Source: Streptomyces fuscichromogenes (GTDB lineage Bacteria > Actinomycetota > Actinomycetes > Streptomycetales > Streptomycetaceae). From it: 64,000 bases of DNA. Made by a program: the position numbers and the translations under genes. Shown one piece after another: positions 33,190 through 42,208 of this stretch (positions are counted from its first letter, which is position 1; each line of letters begins with the position of its first letter). The stretch spans positions 372,001-436,000 of the forward strand of contig NZ_BMML01000003.1 in NCBI RefSeq assembly GCF_014645815.1. The letters are read 5' to 3'. The notes under the pieces were generated by a model that ran no database searches, was not told where the DNA came from, and saw only the letters and a list, made by a program, of their open reading frames with translations.

Positions 33190-33548
33190 GGCGGATGGTC
33201 GTGGAGCCCGCAGTGGGAGGCGGCGGCCGGCCAGGCGCTCGCCCACCTGCTGGTCGCCTCCCAGGGGCAGCCGCTGGAGGTCCCGGGCGGTCTGACCGCG
33301 GACGTGTTCCAACGCGCGCTCGACGCCCTGCTGTCGGCAGGCCCCCCGAAGCGGCGCGCCGTCCTGGCCGGACCGGGACAGCCCTCCCCGGACACGGGCG
33401 TCGACATCCTTCTCGTACCGGTCCATCCCCGGACGGGTCAGACCTGGACCCCCAGCGGACCGACCGGGGGACGTTCCGGCGCACCTTGGTCCGGCTACCG
33501 GCCGTGCGCAGCCCGTGGCTGCACACGATCCTCGTCGACAACCGCTGA
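33190..33548 (+). pseudogene. Frameshifted, 5'-truncated gene beside the trypsin-nSTAND system
   Basis: Two frames together give one continuous, family-like C-terminal domain. The first reads WEAAAGQALAHLLVASQGQP, LTADVFQRALDALLSAG and TGVDILLVPVHPRTG. After a single missing G near 33440 the second continues DLDPQRTDRGTFRRTLVRLP and SPWLHTILVDNR then TGA. No start or N-terminal domain is visible. It converges on the trypsin-nSTAND gene with an 11-base gap. The pattern resembles uncharacterised domains carried by actinobacterial conflict-system proteins, but I cannot name it. It is probably a dead companion gene. Confidence 0.55.
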
Positions 33549-33559
33549 CACCGTCGTGA

Positions 33560-36500
33560 TCAGCAGGTCCTGCGGTAGGGGACGTCGGGGATGTGGGCCC
33601 GCCACTCCTGCTTGGTCAGGCCGCCACCCGACATGGTGCACAGCTCACGGACGAGCCGTGAAGGGGCGATCGTATAGGTGCGGAACACGCCTTGGTCGTC
33701 CAGGCTCACCAGGGAGGAGTTGTCGGCGGTGAAGGTCGTCAGTTCGAGGTCGCCGACGGGGCCGGTGAGGGTGGATCCGAGCTGCTGACGTGATTGCAGG
33801 TCCCAGATCTTGATCTCGTCGGCCTTGGAGAGCGTGTTGTCGAACGCCGTGTCGTCGTAGACGCCGGCGATCAGGCGGCCGTCCGGGGAATGGGCTGTGG
33901 GGACGGCGCTTACGGTGAGACCGCCGACATTCAGAGCCTCGCCCTCGGGACCCAGCGTCTTCGGGTCGAGGAAGAACAGATTGCCCTGGACGCTGTTCGG
34001 GTCGGAATAGGCCGATTCGCCGTCGGGGCTGAAACCGTCGAGGCTCAGGTCCGGGGTGCCGGGTACGAGGATCTTGCCGGAGGGGAACGCCACCATGCCC
34101 AGGAGCGGGCTGACGACCACGGCTTTCCCGTCCGGCCGGAACGCCACCGTCGTCGAGAAGTCGAGCACGGCGGACTTGAGGGTGAAGTTCTCCTGTCGGA
34201 TCAGCTTCATCGTCCTCAGGTCGTAGAACCTCAGGGAGTTGACGACGCCTCGCGCCCCGAGGTTCTTGACCCGGTCATAGGTGACATACGACTTGTCATC
34301 CGGGGAGATGGCCACGGTTTTCGTGGCTCCGCCCACATTGCCCGGCAGGGTGCCGAGCCGGACCCGCTTGACCAAGTCCCAGATCTCCACCCTGTCCTGC
34401 TTGTCCTGTGCCGCGATCAGCCTGCCGTCCGGGCTGAGCAGAAGGCGGTCTTCCACAGGGACGGTGAGTTCCATGCGTTTGGCCAGCGGTGCCGTGGACC
34501 AGATCTGGACTCTGCCACCGCCGTCCCCGCCGTCGGTTTGGGCTACCGCGATGGTCGACCCGTTCTGGCTCGCCACCGCCGTGGGACTGGAATCGGTCCG
34601 CTTGCCGTGCTGGGTGAGGCGGGATATGTCGAGGGAACGGACTGTCCCGTCGCCGCCGACGCACCGCATTTCGGAGTCATCGACGGAGAACCGGAACGTG
34701 CCGGACTCGCAGTCACTGGAGATCGTCCGGTATGTGAAGACCGGGTCCTCGGGCAGGATCGCGTCCCACAGGGTGAAGCCGAAAGCGACGAACTTCCCAT
34801 CGTGGCTGAAATGCACGTCGCCGCCGCCCAGGCCGGTGTCCTCCTGCGACCGCGGTACCTGAATGAGGTTGGAATAGACGCGGTTGTCGTACGGGGCGCC
34901 CGCTGTGTAGAGGCCGCGGGTGGTCAGCATGGCGAACTGCTGGCCATCGGGGCTGAATGCCACCGGTCCGGGGTCGTCATCGGGTTTGAGACCGAACTTC
35001 GGGGTGGGGAGGTCCTTCCCGGTCCGCAGGTCTGTCCGGGTGGGGCCATGGTCCGAGACTCCCGTCAACCACAGCAGTCGTTCGTCCGGGGAGAAGGAGG
35101 GATGGAGTGAGTTGTCGCTGGTGCGTCGGAGTACTTGCTTTCCGGTGTGGGTGTTCCAGACGCCGGCGATGTAGCCGTTGTCGGTCGCCTCTCCGGTGGC
35201 CACCAGGTAGGTGCCCTGCCGGCTGAGGGAGAAGAGCGCGGGCCCGGTCAGGTAGGGACGGCCGCGTGGGTGCAGTCCGCGGGTGTCCAGCACGGTGGTG
35301 TTCTCGTCGTCGGTGCTCACGGCCACGGTCGTGCCGTCGGCGGACAGGCTCACGTTCCGTACTCTCGCGGTGGTCCGGTAGGAGCCGAGCCGCTTGCCGG
35401 TGTCCACGTCCCAGGTGCCGAGATTCGTCCCGCCGCCGGCGACGAGGATATGACCGGTGCGGTCGAGGTCGACCGCCGTCACGTCGAACCCGGGCAGTTT
35501 CACGGCCAGTTTCTCGGGCTGGTAACGCGCCGTGAGCAGGGCGGACCATGCCTCGGGGGTGTCACCGAGGCCGGCAGCGGCGACGGCCAGCCGCCGGGCG
35601 AGCTGCGGGTCGGTACGACCCAGGGACTGCGCCAGGCCTGCGACCTGCGCGGAGGTGGCCCGGTCGCGTTGGCGGACGACGGTCTGCCGCTGGTCGACGG
35701 CGACCACGGCGGTAACCCCGGCGACGATCAGCAGGACGCCGAACAGGGCCATCACCGCGCGGCGGCGGCGGGTGAGGAGCCGGCGGTGGGCGCGCCCCTG
35801 GTCGAGGTAGTCCCGTTGGGCATCGCTCAGTTCGGCGGTGCGTTCCGGAAGCCACCGTTGCGCGGCGGCGAGTGCGGTGGCGGCCGGCAGAAGATCCTTG
35901 GGCCGTCCGGCCTTGTCCCATCGGTCCGTGTCGAGTTGGAGGGTCTCGCGCCAGTCCAGGAAGACGCGGTCCGCCCTGACCCGGGAACTGAGCCTGTCCC
36001 AGCTGGAGATGAGCGCTTCGTGGGCGAGTTCGACGGTCTCGACGTCGGACCGCCCGTCCCCCTCGGCTCCTGGCCGGTCGTGGACGCGGGCCCGATTGAG
36101 GACCAGGAGCCGGGCGCCGGCCAGGCGTTGAGCGATCTGCCACTCGCGGTCGCTCAGCTCCGCGCGCGTGGTGAGGCGGCGGACCGGTGCCTCCGTCCCG
36201 ATGGGGGTGCGCACGAGCCGGGTCAGCAGTTTCTCCGCGTGCTCTTCGTCCTCGTCGCCGACGTACTGCCTCCAGATCTGGTCGGCGTGCGTGCCCAGGG
36301 CGCCGGTGACTCCGCCGAGTGCGTCGTAGGCACGGTGGGTGAGGCGTCCGCCGCGCTGGTGGTCCCACAGTTGGGCGAGGGTGAAGCTGAGCAGGGGAAG
36401 GATGCCCGGCGCGTCGCCGGCGTCGGCCAGGATGCGGTTGACGAGCGCGTCCTCGTAGCCGATGGCCGGTATGTGGCTGACGGGCTTGGTGACGATGTCC

Positions 36501-37798
36501 CGTAGTTGCCCCTCCCGCATCGGTTCCAGGGCCTCGATCCGCTTCTTGGCGAGAAGGCCGAGGCGGGGATGGTCCAGGACGGGGCCGAGGAAGTCCGTGC
36601 GCAGGACAGCCAGCACCGAGACCGTCTGCGGTGACTTCGGGCCGAGGGCGTCGGCCAGGGCGTCGATGTCGCCGGGGACGAAGACCTCGTCGTCGAGGAG
36701 TTCCTCGAACTGGTCGACCACGATCAGCAGCCGTCGGGCGTGCTGCACGTGCAGGATGCGTGCGGCGACCCCGCGGATCCCGTGGCGGGCGATCTCGTCG
36801 GCCACCGCGGAGATCCGCGCGAACTTCTCCGCCTCGGCGCAGTCGGGCTCCAGCAGGTCCAGCAGCACGGCGGCCAGGCCCCGGAAGGCGGTGGCGTGGT
36901 GGGCGGGACGAAGGATCGCCACGGTGTCCTCCGCGTCGCGGCGCCGAGGTGCCACTCCCGCCATCGCGAGTGAGGACTTGCCGCAGCCGGAGGGGCCCAC
37001 CAGCGTGGTCCACCGCTGTTCCGCCACGACCTGTGCGACCCGGGCCGTGTCGGCGTCCCGGCCGTAGAACGCCGCGGCGTGCGCCTCTTCGAACGGTTCG
37101 AGGCTGCGAAACGGCGAGGGGGGACGCGCCATGGCTGCCAGCGGGGGCCAGGCCGCGGCCAGCTGACTGACGGGAATCATGAAGCCGGCCGCAGGCTCGC
37201 CCAGTTCGGCCTTGACCATCATCCCGATCACGGCGCCGAGAGCCTGGTCCCATACGGGGCTGCCGCTGAAGCCACGGGAGACGCGGTAGCCGGTTCCGAC
37301 CCGATCGACCTGGATCTGGCCGTCTGCCTGACGCCCGCGCAGGACACCCTCGTGCCAGACGCCCTGCCCGCGGCCCTCGGGAAAACCGACGATCTGGGCG
37401 ACATGTCCGCGCATCGCCTCCGGCTCGATGTCGACGACCTGCGCCGGCCCGGCACCAGGCACGACGCTGTCCAGCCGCAACACCGCGACATCCGGGCCGA
37501 TCGCGGCCCGGGAGGGACCCCACAGCACGACGCTTGCCGTGACCGTCGCCGCCGGACTGCCCGCCCCGGACAGCAGGGGCAGGTCCACGTGCACGCGCGC
37601 ACCTTCTTGGGACTCGCCCCCTCGCGCCGGGCCGACCGCCGCCACGACGACATGCGCGCAGGTGATCGCGTGGCGGTCGTCGACCAGGAAACCCACGCCC
37701 AGCGGACCATCGGCGACGTCCGGATCGGGTGGGGACGCGAAAATCCGTAGAACGGCCGAGTCCGGGAAGGACGTGCGGCCTGCCTCGCTCTCCTCCAT
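33560..37798 (-). CDS. Trypsin-like protease - nSTAND NTPase - WD40 repeat protein
   Basis: The 1412-residue multidomain protein begins with a trypsin-like peptidase (~15-220) with an apparently complete triad: H49 in ITCAH, D103 in GPDVAVL and S178 in GFSGSPV. An nSTAND1-type NTPase follows, with Walker A GPSGCGKS (268-275) and Walker B LLIVVDQFEEL (~357-367). It runs through a helical region to a transmembrane helix (AVMALFGVLLIVAGVTAVVAV, ~681-701). Many WD40-like blades (~770-1390; e.g. VAFSPDG, VWNTHTGK, KIWDLQSRQQ) complete it. Such proteins are predicted conflict or signalling switches: the propeller senses, the NTPase oligomerises and the protease is the effector. It overlaps the upstream Trypco1 gene by one base. 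Confidence 0.9.
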   Translation of the reverse strand: MEESEAGRTSFPDSAVLRIFASPPDPDVADGPLGVGFLVDDRHAITCAHVVVAAVGPARGGESQEGARVHVDLPLLSGAGSPAATVTASVVLWGPSRAAIGPDVAVLRLDSVVPGAGPAQVVDIEPEAMRGHVAQIVGFPEGRGQGVWHEGVLRGRQADGQIQVDRVGTGYRVSRGFSGSPVWDQALGAVIGMMVKAELGEPAAGFMIPVSQLAAAWPPLAAMARPPSPFRSLEPFEEAHAAAFYGRDADTARVAQVVAEQRWTTLVGPSGCGKSSLAMAGVAPRRRDAEDTVAILRPAHHATAFRGLAAVLLDLLEPDCAEAEKFARISAVADEIARHGIRGVAARILHVQHARRLLIVVDQFEELLDDEVFVPGDIDALADALGPKSPQTVSVLAVLRTDFLGPVLDHPRLGLLAKKRIEALEPMREGQLRDIVTKPVSHIPAIGYEDALVNRILADAGDAPGILPLLSFTLAQLWDHQRGGRLTHRAYDALGGVTGALGTHADQIWRQYVGDEDEEHAEKLLTRLVRTPIGTEAPVRRLTTRAELSDREWQIAQRLAGARLLVLNRARVHDRPGAEGDGRSDVETVELAHEALISSWDRLSSRVRADRVFLDWRETLQLDTDRWDKAGRPKDLLPAATALAAAQRWLPERTAELSDAQRDYLDQGRAHRRLLTRRRRAVMALFGVLLIVAGVTAVVAVDQRQTVVRQRDRATSAQVAGLAQSLGRTDPQLARRLAVAAAGLGDTPEAWSALLTARYQPEKLAVKLPGFDVTAVDLDRTGHILVAGGGTNLGTWDVDTGKRLGSYRTTARVRNVSLSADGTTVAVSTDDENTTVLDTRGLHPRGRPYLTGPALFSLSRQGTYLVATGEATDNGYIAGVWNTHTGKQVLRRTSDNSLHPSFSPDERLLWLTGVSDHGPTRTDLRTGKDLPTPKFGLKPDDDPGPVAFSPDGQQFAMLTTRGLYTAGAPYDNRVYSNLIQVPRSQEDTGLGGGDVHFSHDGKFVAFGFTLWDAILPEDPVFTYRTISSDCESGTFRFSVDDSEMRCVGGDGTVRSLDISRLTQHGKRTDSSPTAVASQNGSTIAVAQTDGGDGGGRVQIWSTAPLAKRMELTVPVEDRLLLSPDGRLIAAQDKQDRVEIWDLVKRVRLGTLPGNVGGATKTVAISPDDKSYVTYDRVKNLGARGVVNSLRFYDLRTMKLIRQENFTLKSAVLDFSTTVAFRPDGKAVVVSPLLGMVAFPSGKILVPGTPDLSLDGFSPDGESAYSDPNSVQGNLFFLDPKTLGPEGEALNVGGLTVSAVPTAHSPDGRLIAGVYDDTAFDNTLSKADEIKIWDLQSRQQLGSTLTGPVGDLELTTFTADNSSLVSLDDQGVFRTYTIAPSRLVRELCTMSGGGLTKQEWRAHIPDVPYRRTC

Positions 37799-38169
37799 CA
37801 GGATCCGCCACCGGACGGCTCCGGGACAGAGCTGTCGGCCGCGGGTTTCTTCCAGGTGAGCGTGACCTTGAAGTTGGCTGCCGCCGCGGTGGACGACACC
37901 ACGACATCGGCCTGGGCGGTCAACGAGAGCCCGAACTCGAGACCGATCTCGTCCGGCGAATGCTCCATGCCGGCGAAACCCTCGACGAAGCTCTCGGCCA
38001 CCGGTCTGATGCCGGTCAGCATGTCCCCGAGCGACCGCGCGGCACGCGCCGCAAGCCGCCCGGAGCGCGACACGTCGGCCAGACCGTCCGCGACCTGTTC
38101 GATCTCGACCTGAACCGTCTGCTGAGGCCCGTCCTTGACGTCGACCGGAAGTTCCACCAACTGCTTCAT
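37798..38169 (-). CDS. CU044_2847 family protein (trypsin-co-occurring domain, Trypco1)
   Basis: The 123-residue protein reads MKQLVELPVDVKDGPQQTVQ ... GMEHSPDEIGLEFGLSLTAQADVVVSSTAAAANFKVTLTW, the pattern of the small Trypco1/CU044_2847 family. Members occur next to trypsin-like proteases in predicted actinobacterial conflict systems and are proposed to be the protease substrate or partner. The stop and the protease ATG share one base (TGATG), so translation is coupled and near-equal expression is expected. There is no signal peptide. The function is inferred from the family and context only. Confidence 0.85.
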   Translation of the reverse strand: MKQLVELPVDVKDGPQQTVQVEIEQVADGLADVSRSGRLAARAARSLGDMLTGIRPVAESFVEGFAGMEHSPDEIGLEFGLSLTAQADVVVSSTAAAANFKVTLTWKKPAADSSVPEPSGGGS

Positions 38170-38377
38170 CCGTCCCCCTACGTCATCCCACGTCTTGCCG
38201 ACAGTGCGGACTTCGTCCGCCGCGATTCTCCGAGTCCGCCCGCCCCGGACGGGAGGTCCTCACGAAGCCGCCACACAGGTGTGGCCAAAGTGGCTCGATC
38301 CCAACGCCGAACGACTCAATCGAGTCGCCTGGCTCGCAGTGGGTCTGTGACTCCCGATGCCTCTCCTCGGCCTGTTC
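38170..38377. other. Upstream region of the Trypco1-protease operon; no gene seen
   Basis: This 208-base stretch should carry the promoter of the Trypco1 operon. I see no convincing promoter hexamers or dyad and no credible coding frame. Confidence 0.5.
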
Positions 38378-38608
38378 TTACCGGTGAAAGCGGTCAGCCA
38401 CGTCGGGCCACGCAACCTGGTGACCGTCGACGACCTCAGGATGCCTCTGGCCGTCAGCCGGTTCGGCGCCCGTGGCGGACTCCGCTCCGAGCCTGTCGAG
38501 CATGTGGTGCACGGCGTGGACATCGAGCCCGAGCACGGCGAGTTGAGGTGCGCCGTGAGTGTGCGAGAGACCGATCGGGTAGGCGATCGTGTCCGCCCGG
38601 TCCGTACC
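38378..38608 (-). pseudogene. DUF4262 domain fragment lacking its start
   Basis: The minus-strand frame gives DTIAYPIGLSHTHGAPQLAV, LGLDVHAVHHMLDRLGAE and DGQRHPEVVDGHQVAWPDV before TAA. This matches the DUF4262 pattern (Y-x-IGL-x-HT-x-G-x-PELAVFGL ... DGQ ... EGYPV). It is in the same frame as, and directly follows, the TGA of the flavoenzyme gene, with no start codon before the domain. I read it as a 5'-truncated relic. Stop-codon readthrough would add it to the flavoenzyme, but there is no evidence for that. Confidence 0.6.
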
Positions 38609-39661
38609 TCACCACTGGGTGAGACCGCGAGGCCGGCAACGCCGTAGCTCGGGGGCTGGTCTGCCGCTCACGAGTTCGTCGGCGACGAGCCGTCCGACGG
38701 TGGGTGCCAGGGTGATGGCCGAGTGCATGACGGCGACGTAGACGGATCGGTCCTGTGTCAGGTATCCGATGGCCGGGCCCTGCGAGGGCATCGGTCGTCT
38801 GCCGATACGACTGCCCAGCAGGCGACAGCTGTCGCTGCCGCGGAAGGCGGCCCGCAAGCGGCGGAGCGCCTCTTGCGCGGCCTGCTCGGATGACGCCGTC
38901 GGCATGTCCTCGACCTGCGGGAGCGTCAGTACGAGGTCTCCGTCACGGACCTCGCGGACTTCGAGATCCGGGCCGGCCACGATGCTCCTGACCAGGTGGG
39001 CCGGTGCCGTGAGCCGCACCAGGTGGGCAGCGGACGCGGCAACGGGCAGGGCCGGCAGCAGCGGCTCGCACAGTTTGGGAATGCCGGTTCCGGCGGCGAG
39101 CACAACCGTTGTGGCGGCGTGGAATCCGGTGGCGGACAGCACTCCCTCGACGCGTTCACCCGTCATCTTCAGGGAGGTCACGACCGAGTTGTGGATCACC
39201 GTTGCTCCGCGGGCACGAGCAGCATCCACGAGTGCGTTGGTCAGTGCGGCCGGATCGACGCCTCCGTCGCTCGGAGTGTGGACGGCCTGCTCGGGAGGGT
39301 TGCGCAGGTTGGGTTCCAGCGCCGCTATGTCGCTTCTTCCGACCCGGAACCGGCCGGGGCCCAACGGGGAGTCACGCTGGCCCTGGGCACGGGTCCAGGC
39401 CAGCGAGCCTGTCCAGCGGACAGCGACGTGGGGTAGCTCGGCTTCCAAGCGCCGGTAGTCCGCGAGCACGGAACCGCGCAGGTCCCGCGCTCCGCCGGGC
39501 CAGTCTCCTCCGCAGCCACCGATCCAGGCGAAGGAGTCGCCCGTCACTCCCGCAGCCGGCGCCGGTCCCTGGTCGAGCAGAGTCACCGGGACACCCCGGG
39601 ATGCCAGGTGGTAGGCCACCGAGGAGCCGACGATCCCCGTACCGACGACCACGGCTGACAT
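38609..39661 (-). CDS. FAD-dependent oxidoreductase, glycine/D-amino-acid oxidase (DAO) family
   Basis: The 350-residue protein opens with the FAD-binding motif VVVGTGIVGSSVAYHLASRG (~4-23) and the DAO-family pattern: SFAWIGGCGGDW, GVDPAALTNALVDAARARGATV, VVLAAGTGIPKLCEPLLPALP, and the C-terminal IGYLTQDRSVYVAVMHSAIT-LAPTVGRLVADEL that closes the FAD site. It probably oxidises an amine or amino acid with oxygen or a dehydrogenase acceptor; the substrate is unknown. It ends in RPRGLTQW; its stop is followed in frame by the DUF4262 relic. It stands alone with no operon partner. Confidence 0.88.
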   Translation of the reverse strand: MSAVVVGTGIVGSSVAYHLASRGVPVTLLDQGPAPAAGVTGDSFAWIGGCGGDWPGGARDLRGSVLADYRRLEAELPHVAVRWTGSLAWTRAQGQRDSPLGPGRFRVGRSDIAALEPNLRNPPEQAVHTPSDGGVDPAALTNALVDAARARGATVIHNSVVTSLKMTGERVEGVLSATGFHAATTVVLAAGTGIPKLCEPLLPALPVAASAAHLVRLTAPAHLVRSIVAGPDLEVREVRDGDLVLTLPQVEDMPTASSEQAAQEALRRLRAAFRGSDSCRLLGSRIGRRPMPSQGPAIGYLTQDRSVYVAVMHSAITLAPTVGRLVADELVSGRPAPELRRCRPRGLTQW

Positions 39662-40000
39662 GAGCTCCTCTTCGCCGGGCCGATGACCGGTCAGGCTGTG
39701 ACCGGGGGAACACTGTCGCCTTGCCGCGGGGATCCCGCAACCGAATCCAACCTGTCGTTCGACCCGTGGGCGGTGCGGTGCGGTGCGGTGCGGCGCGGGG
39801 CGCCGCGGTCGGCGGATTCAACGCGTGGGCTTCACGACATGCTCCACTGGTTTTCGGCGGTGGGCTCGGCGAGATCGCCGACCGCCTTGTCCGACCTGCA
39901 CGGACCTGCTCGGTCACCCACGCCACGCCGCCGCATCCGCGCGAGTGGGGTCCTGCACCTGGGCAGAGCCCGGCAGGGCCCCAGTCGGGGCGCTTCCGGG
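39662..40000. other. Intergenic, no gene seen; short CGGTG repeat
   Basis: About 340 bases between two minus-strand genes. CGGTG is repeated four times at 39771-39790. No frame has both a start and family-like sequence, and I see no strong hairpin. Confidence 0.6.
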
Positions 40001-41995
40001 TCAGGCCGGCTGCCAGGAGAGGATCGTCTGGTACTGCGCCTCGATGCCGCCGGCCGCGGTGATGCTCGACGGAACCTGATCCGCTGCCGTGATGTTGTGG
40101 TTGTCCTGGATCAGGACGCCCTTGTTGTCGTAGTCGGAGGGACCGTTCGGCCAGTAGTTGCCTTCGATGTCCGTCGGGTCGTATGTGCCGTCGCCGGCGG
40201 TGTAGTTGCCGTGTTTGCTGCCCCAGGGGGAGACGTTGATGTTCCACACCGCGTTGCCGAGTATCGACACGTAGGTGGCGCCGTTGTCGGTGTACAGGAC
40301 ATGGCCGCCGGAGGTGTTGAGCTGGTCGTGGACCACGTTCCCGCTGACATGCTCACCGGTGGCCATCGAGGTGCCGGTGATGCCGTTGGTGTAGACGGCT
40401 CCGCCGTCGCCGAGCAGCGACATGTGGTCGTAGATCAGGTTGTTCGAGATCGTGTTGTTGTTGGAGTAGTTGGGTTGTGCGGGCAGGCTCACCTTGTCGG
40501 GCCAGCCGCCCCAGCCGATGGAGATGGCGGTGTAGGGGACGTGGTCGATCTGGTTGTGGGTGATGGTCGACGTTTCGATGTAGCCGGCGTCGATGGCGAC
40601 TCCGCCGTGGTACTCGGCGGCGGTGTCGTGGAAGTGGCTGTCCTTGACGGTGATTCCGCTGGTGTGCTGGGCGGAGCTGCTGGGCTGGGGGATGTCCACA
40701 CCGCCCAGGTCGAGGCCGTTGCCGGAGATGTCGGTGAACACACAGGCGGTGACGGTGTCGTTCTGCGAGCCGTCGCCGAGGTCCAGTCCGGCCGCGCCGA
40801 GGTGGACGAAGTAGTCGTGGTCGAAGTGGATGGTCTTGTCGTAGGTGAAGCGCACCGCGGCGGGCATCTTCGTCCAGTTGCCGTAGGGGCAGGTGCCGCC
40901 GGCCACGAAGTCGCACAGTCCCTGGGTGGCGTAGCCGTTGGCGCCGGTGACCTGGTAGGTGGCCTGGATCTCGGAGAAGCCGGTGCCGGTGTTGGCGGTG
41001 GTGTAGTTCGCGTAGCTGAACTGGATGCCCTGGAAGCCGACGTGACCGGGTTCGTCCGAGGTCTTGCCGGAGGACGCCACCAGCGTGTCGAGCGAGGGTG
41101 CCTCGACGTCCGCGGTGGTGAGGTCCTCCCCGGAACGGGGGATGTAGTAGAACCGGTGCTCGCTCTTGTCCAGGTAGAACTCCCCGGCCTTGTCGAGGAG
41201 TTCGTAGGCGTTCTCCACCGCTGTCGGCTTCTCGGTGATCGACTTGCGGCCGACCAGGTTGTAGGTACGGCCTGAGTCGTCGGTGCGCATGACACGCTGG
41301 GTGGAGTTGTTCCAGCAGGGCTGGGCCATGGTGATGGTGGTGCTGGTCACCGAGGCGACCGGACAGCGCGGTTCGGTCCACAGCCCCAGGCCGCCCCGGT
41401 AGACGAACTCGATCGCGGACGGATTGCGCCAGCCGGCCATGGGGTCACCGGACGCCGTGGTGTATCCGGTCGCTGTCTGGGTCACCGACACCGGCAGGGA
41501 GCCGGTGGCGCGCTGGGCGCGCACGCCGTCCACGTACAGCTGCCGGGTGTCCAGGCCACTGGGTGCTGGGGCCGACCAGATGCCGCTGTCCGTGCCGGTT
41601 CTGGCCCAGCCGGTGATCCGGACCCCGCCGCTGATGACCGGGCTCTGTCCGGCTGCCGCCTTCCACCAGACGGTGCCGGCCGTACCGCCACCGGAGTCCG
41701 CGGCGGTGAAGGTCAGGGTCTTGGACAGCCGGTAGACGCCGCCGGCCAGCGTCACGGTGATCGGGCCGGACGTCGACGTGTCGACCGCCCGGACCGCGGT
41801 CTGTGCCTTGGTGAGGGTACGGAAGGGGGCGGCGGCGCTGGTTCCCGGGTTGTCGTCGCTGCCGCTGGGCGAGACGAAGTAGGTGACCGCTGCTGCCGCG
41901 CGTGCGGGCAGGGTGAGCACTCCGATGGGCAGGAGCGCGCAGACGAAGACCGCGATGACACGGTAAGAACCGATGAATAACAGTAATCGCTTCAT
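40001..41995 (-). CDS. Secreted right-handed parallel beta-helix protein
   Basis: The ATG at 41995 gives 664 residues. A signal peptide (MKRLLLFIGSYRVIAVFVCA...LPARAAAA, ~1-37) precedes YFVSPSGSDDNPGTSAAAPF-RTL, the usual opening of secreted beta-helix proteins. Repeated helix turns follow in the second half: TSGITVKDSHFHDTAAEYHG, STITHNQIDHVPYTAISIGW and NNTISNNLIYDHMSLLGDGG. These folds are typical of polysaccharide lyases and GH-type glycan-active enzymes, and a carbohydrate target is likely but unproven. It lies 210 bases downstream of the two-component genes on the same strand and could be their target. Confidence 0.85.
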   Translation of the reverse strand: MKRLLLFIGSYRVIAVFVCALLPIGVLTLPARAAAAVTYFVSPSGSDDNPGTSAAAPFRTLTKAQTAVRAVDTSTSGPITVTLAGGVYRLSKTLTFTAADSGGGTAGTVWWKAAAGQSPVISGGVRITGWARTGTDSGIWSAPAPSGLDTRQLYVDGVRAQRATGSLPVSVTQTATGYTTASGDPMAGWRNPSAIEFVYRGGLGLWTEPRCPVASVTSTTITMAQPCWNNSTQRVMRTDDSGRTYNLVGRKSITEKPTAVENAYELLDKAGEFYLDKSEHRFYYIPRSGEDLTTADVEAPSLDTLVASSGKTSDEPGHVGFQGIQFSYANYTTANTGTGFSEIQATYQVTGANGYATQGLCDFVAGGTCPYGNWTKMPAAVRFTYDKTIHFDHDYFVHLGAAGLDLGDGSQNDTVTACVFTDISGNGLDLGGVDIPQPSSSAQHTSGITVKDSHFHDTAAEYHGGVAIDAGYIETSTITHNQIDHVPYTAISIGWGGWPDKVSLPAQPNYSNNNTISNNLIYDHMSLLGDGGAVYTNGITGTSMATGEHVSGNVVHDQLNTSGGHVLYTDNGATYVSILGNAVWNINVSPWGSKHGNYTAGDGTYDPTDIEGNYWPNGPSDYDNKGVLIQDNHNITAADQVPSSITAAGGIEAQYQTILSWQPA

Positions 41996-42208
41996 GGAAC
42001 TGACGCCGTGTGTCTGCTCTCTTGTGGGAAGCATGCTGGCAAGGTAGGGGTGTCAAGAGAAGACGTCAATGACGGTGGCCGTGAGACATCGGATCAATTG
42101 CTCTTGCTGTGGATCGAGTTCAGGCCTCGGAGGCTGTTATGGCACGCCGCAGGGGGCTGTGGGCCGGGATGTCCGGGGTGCGCAATCGACGTCCAGGGGA
42201 TCGGCGCC

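Noticed and set aside
35562..37907. 781-residue frame overlapping the trypsin-nSTAND gene
   Set aside because: Same-strand shadow with Arg/Gly/Pro-rich sequence; the true frame carries the catalytic motifs and WD40 blades.
39771..39790. CGGTG x4 as a functional repeat
   Set aside because: Only four short copies in GC-rich DNA; it could be chance slippage.
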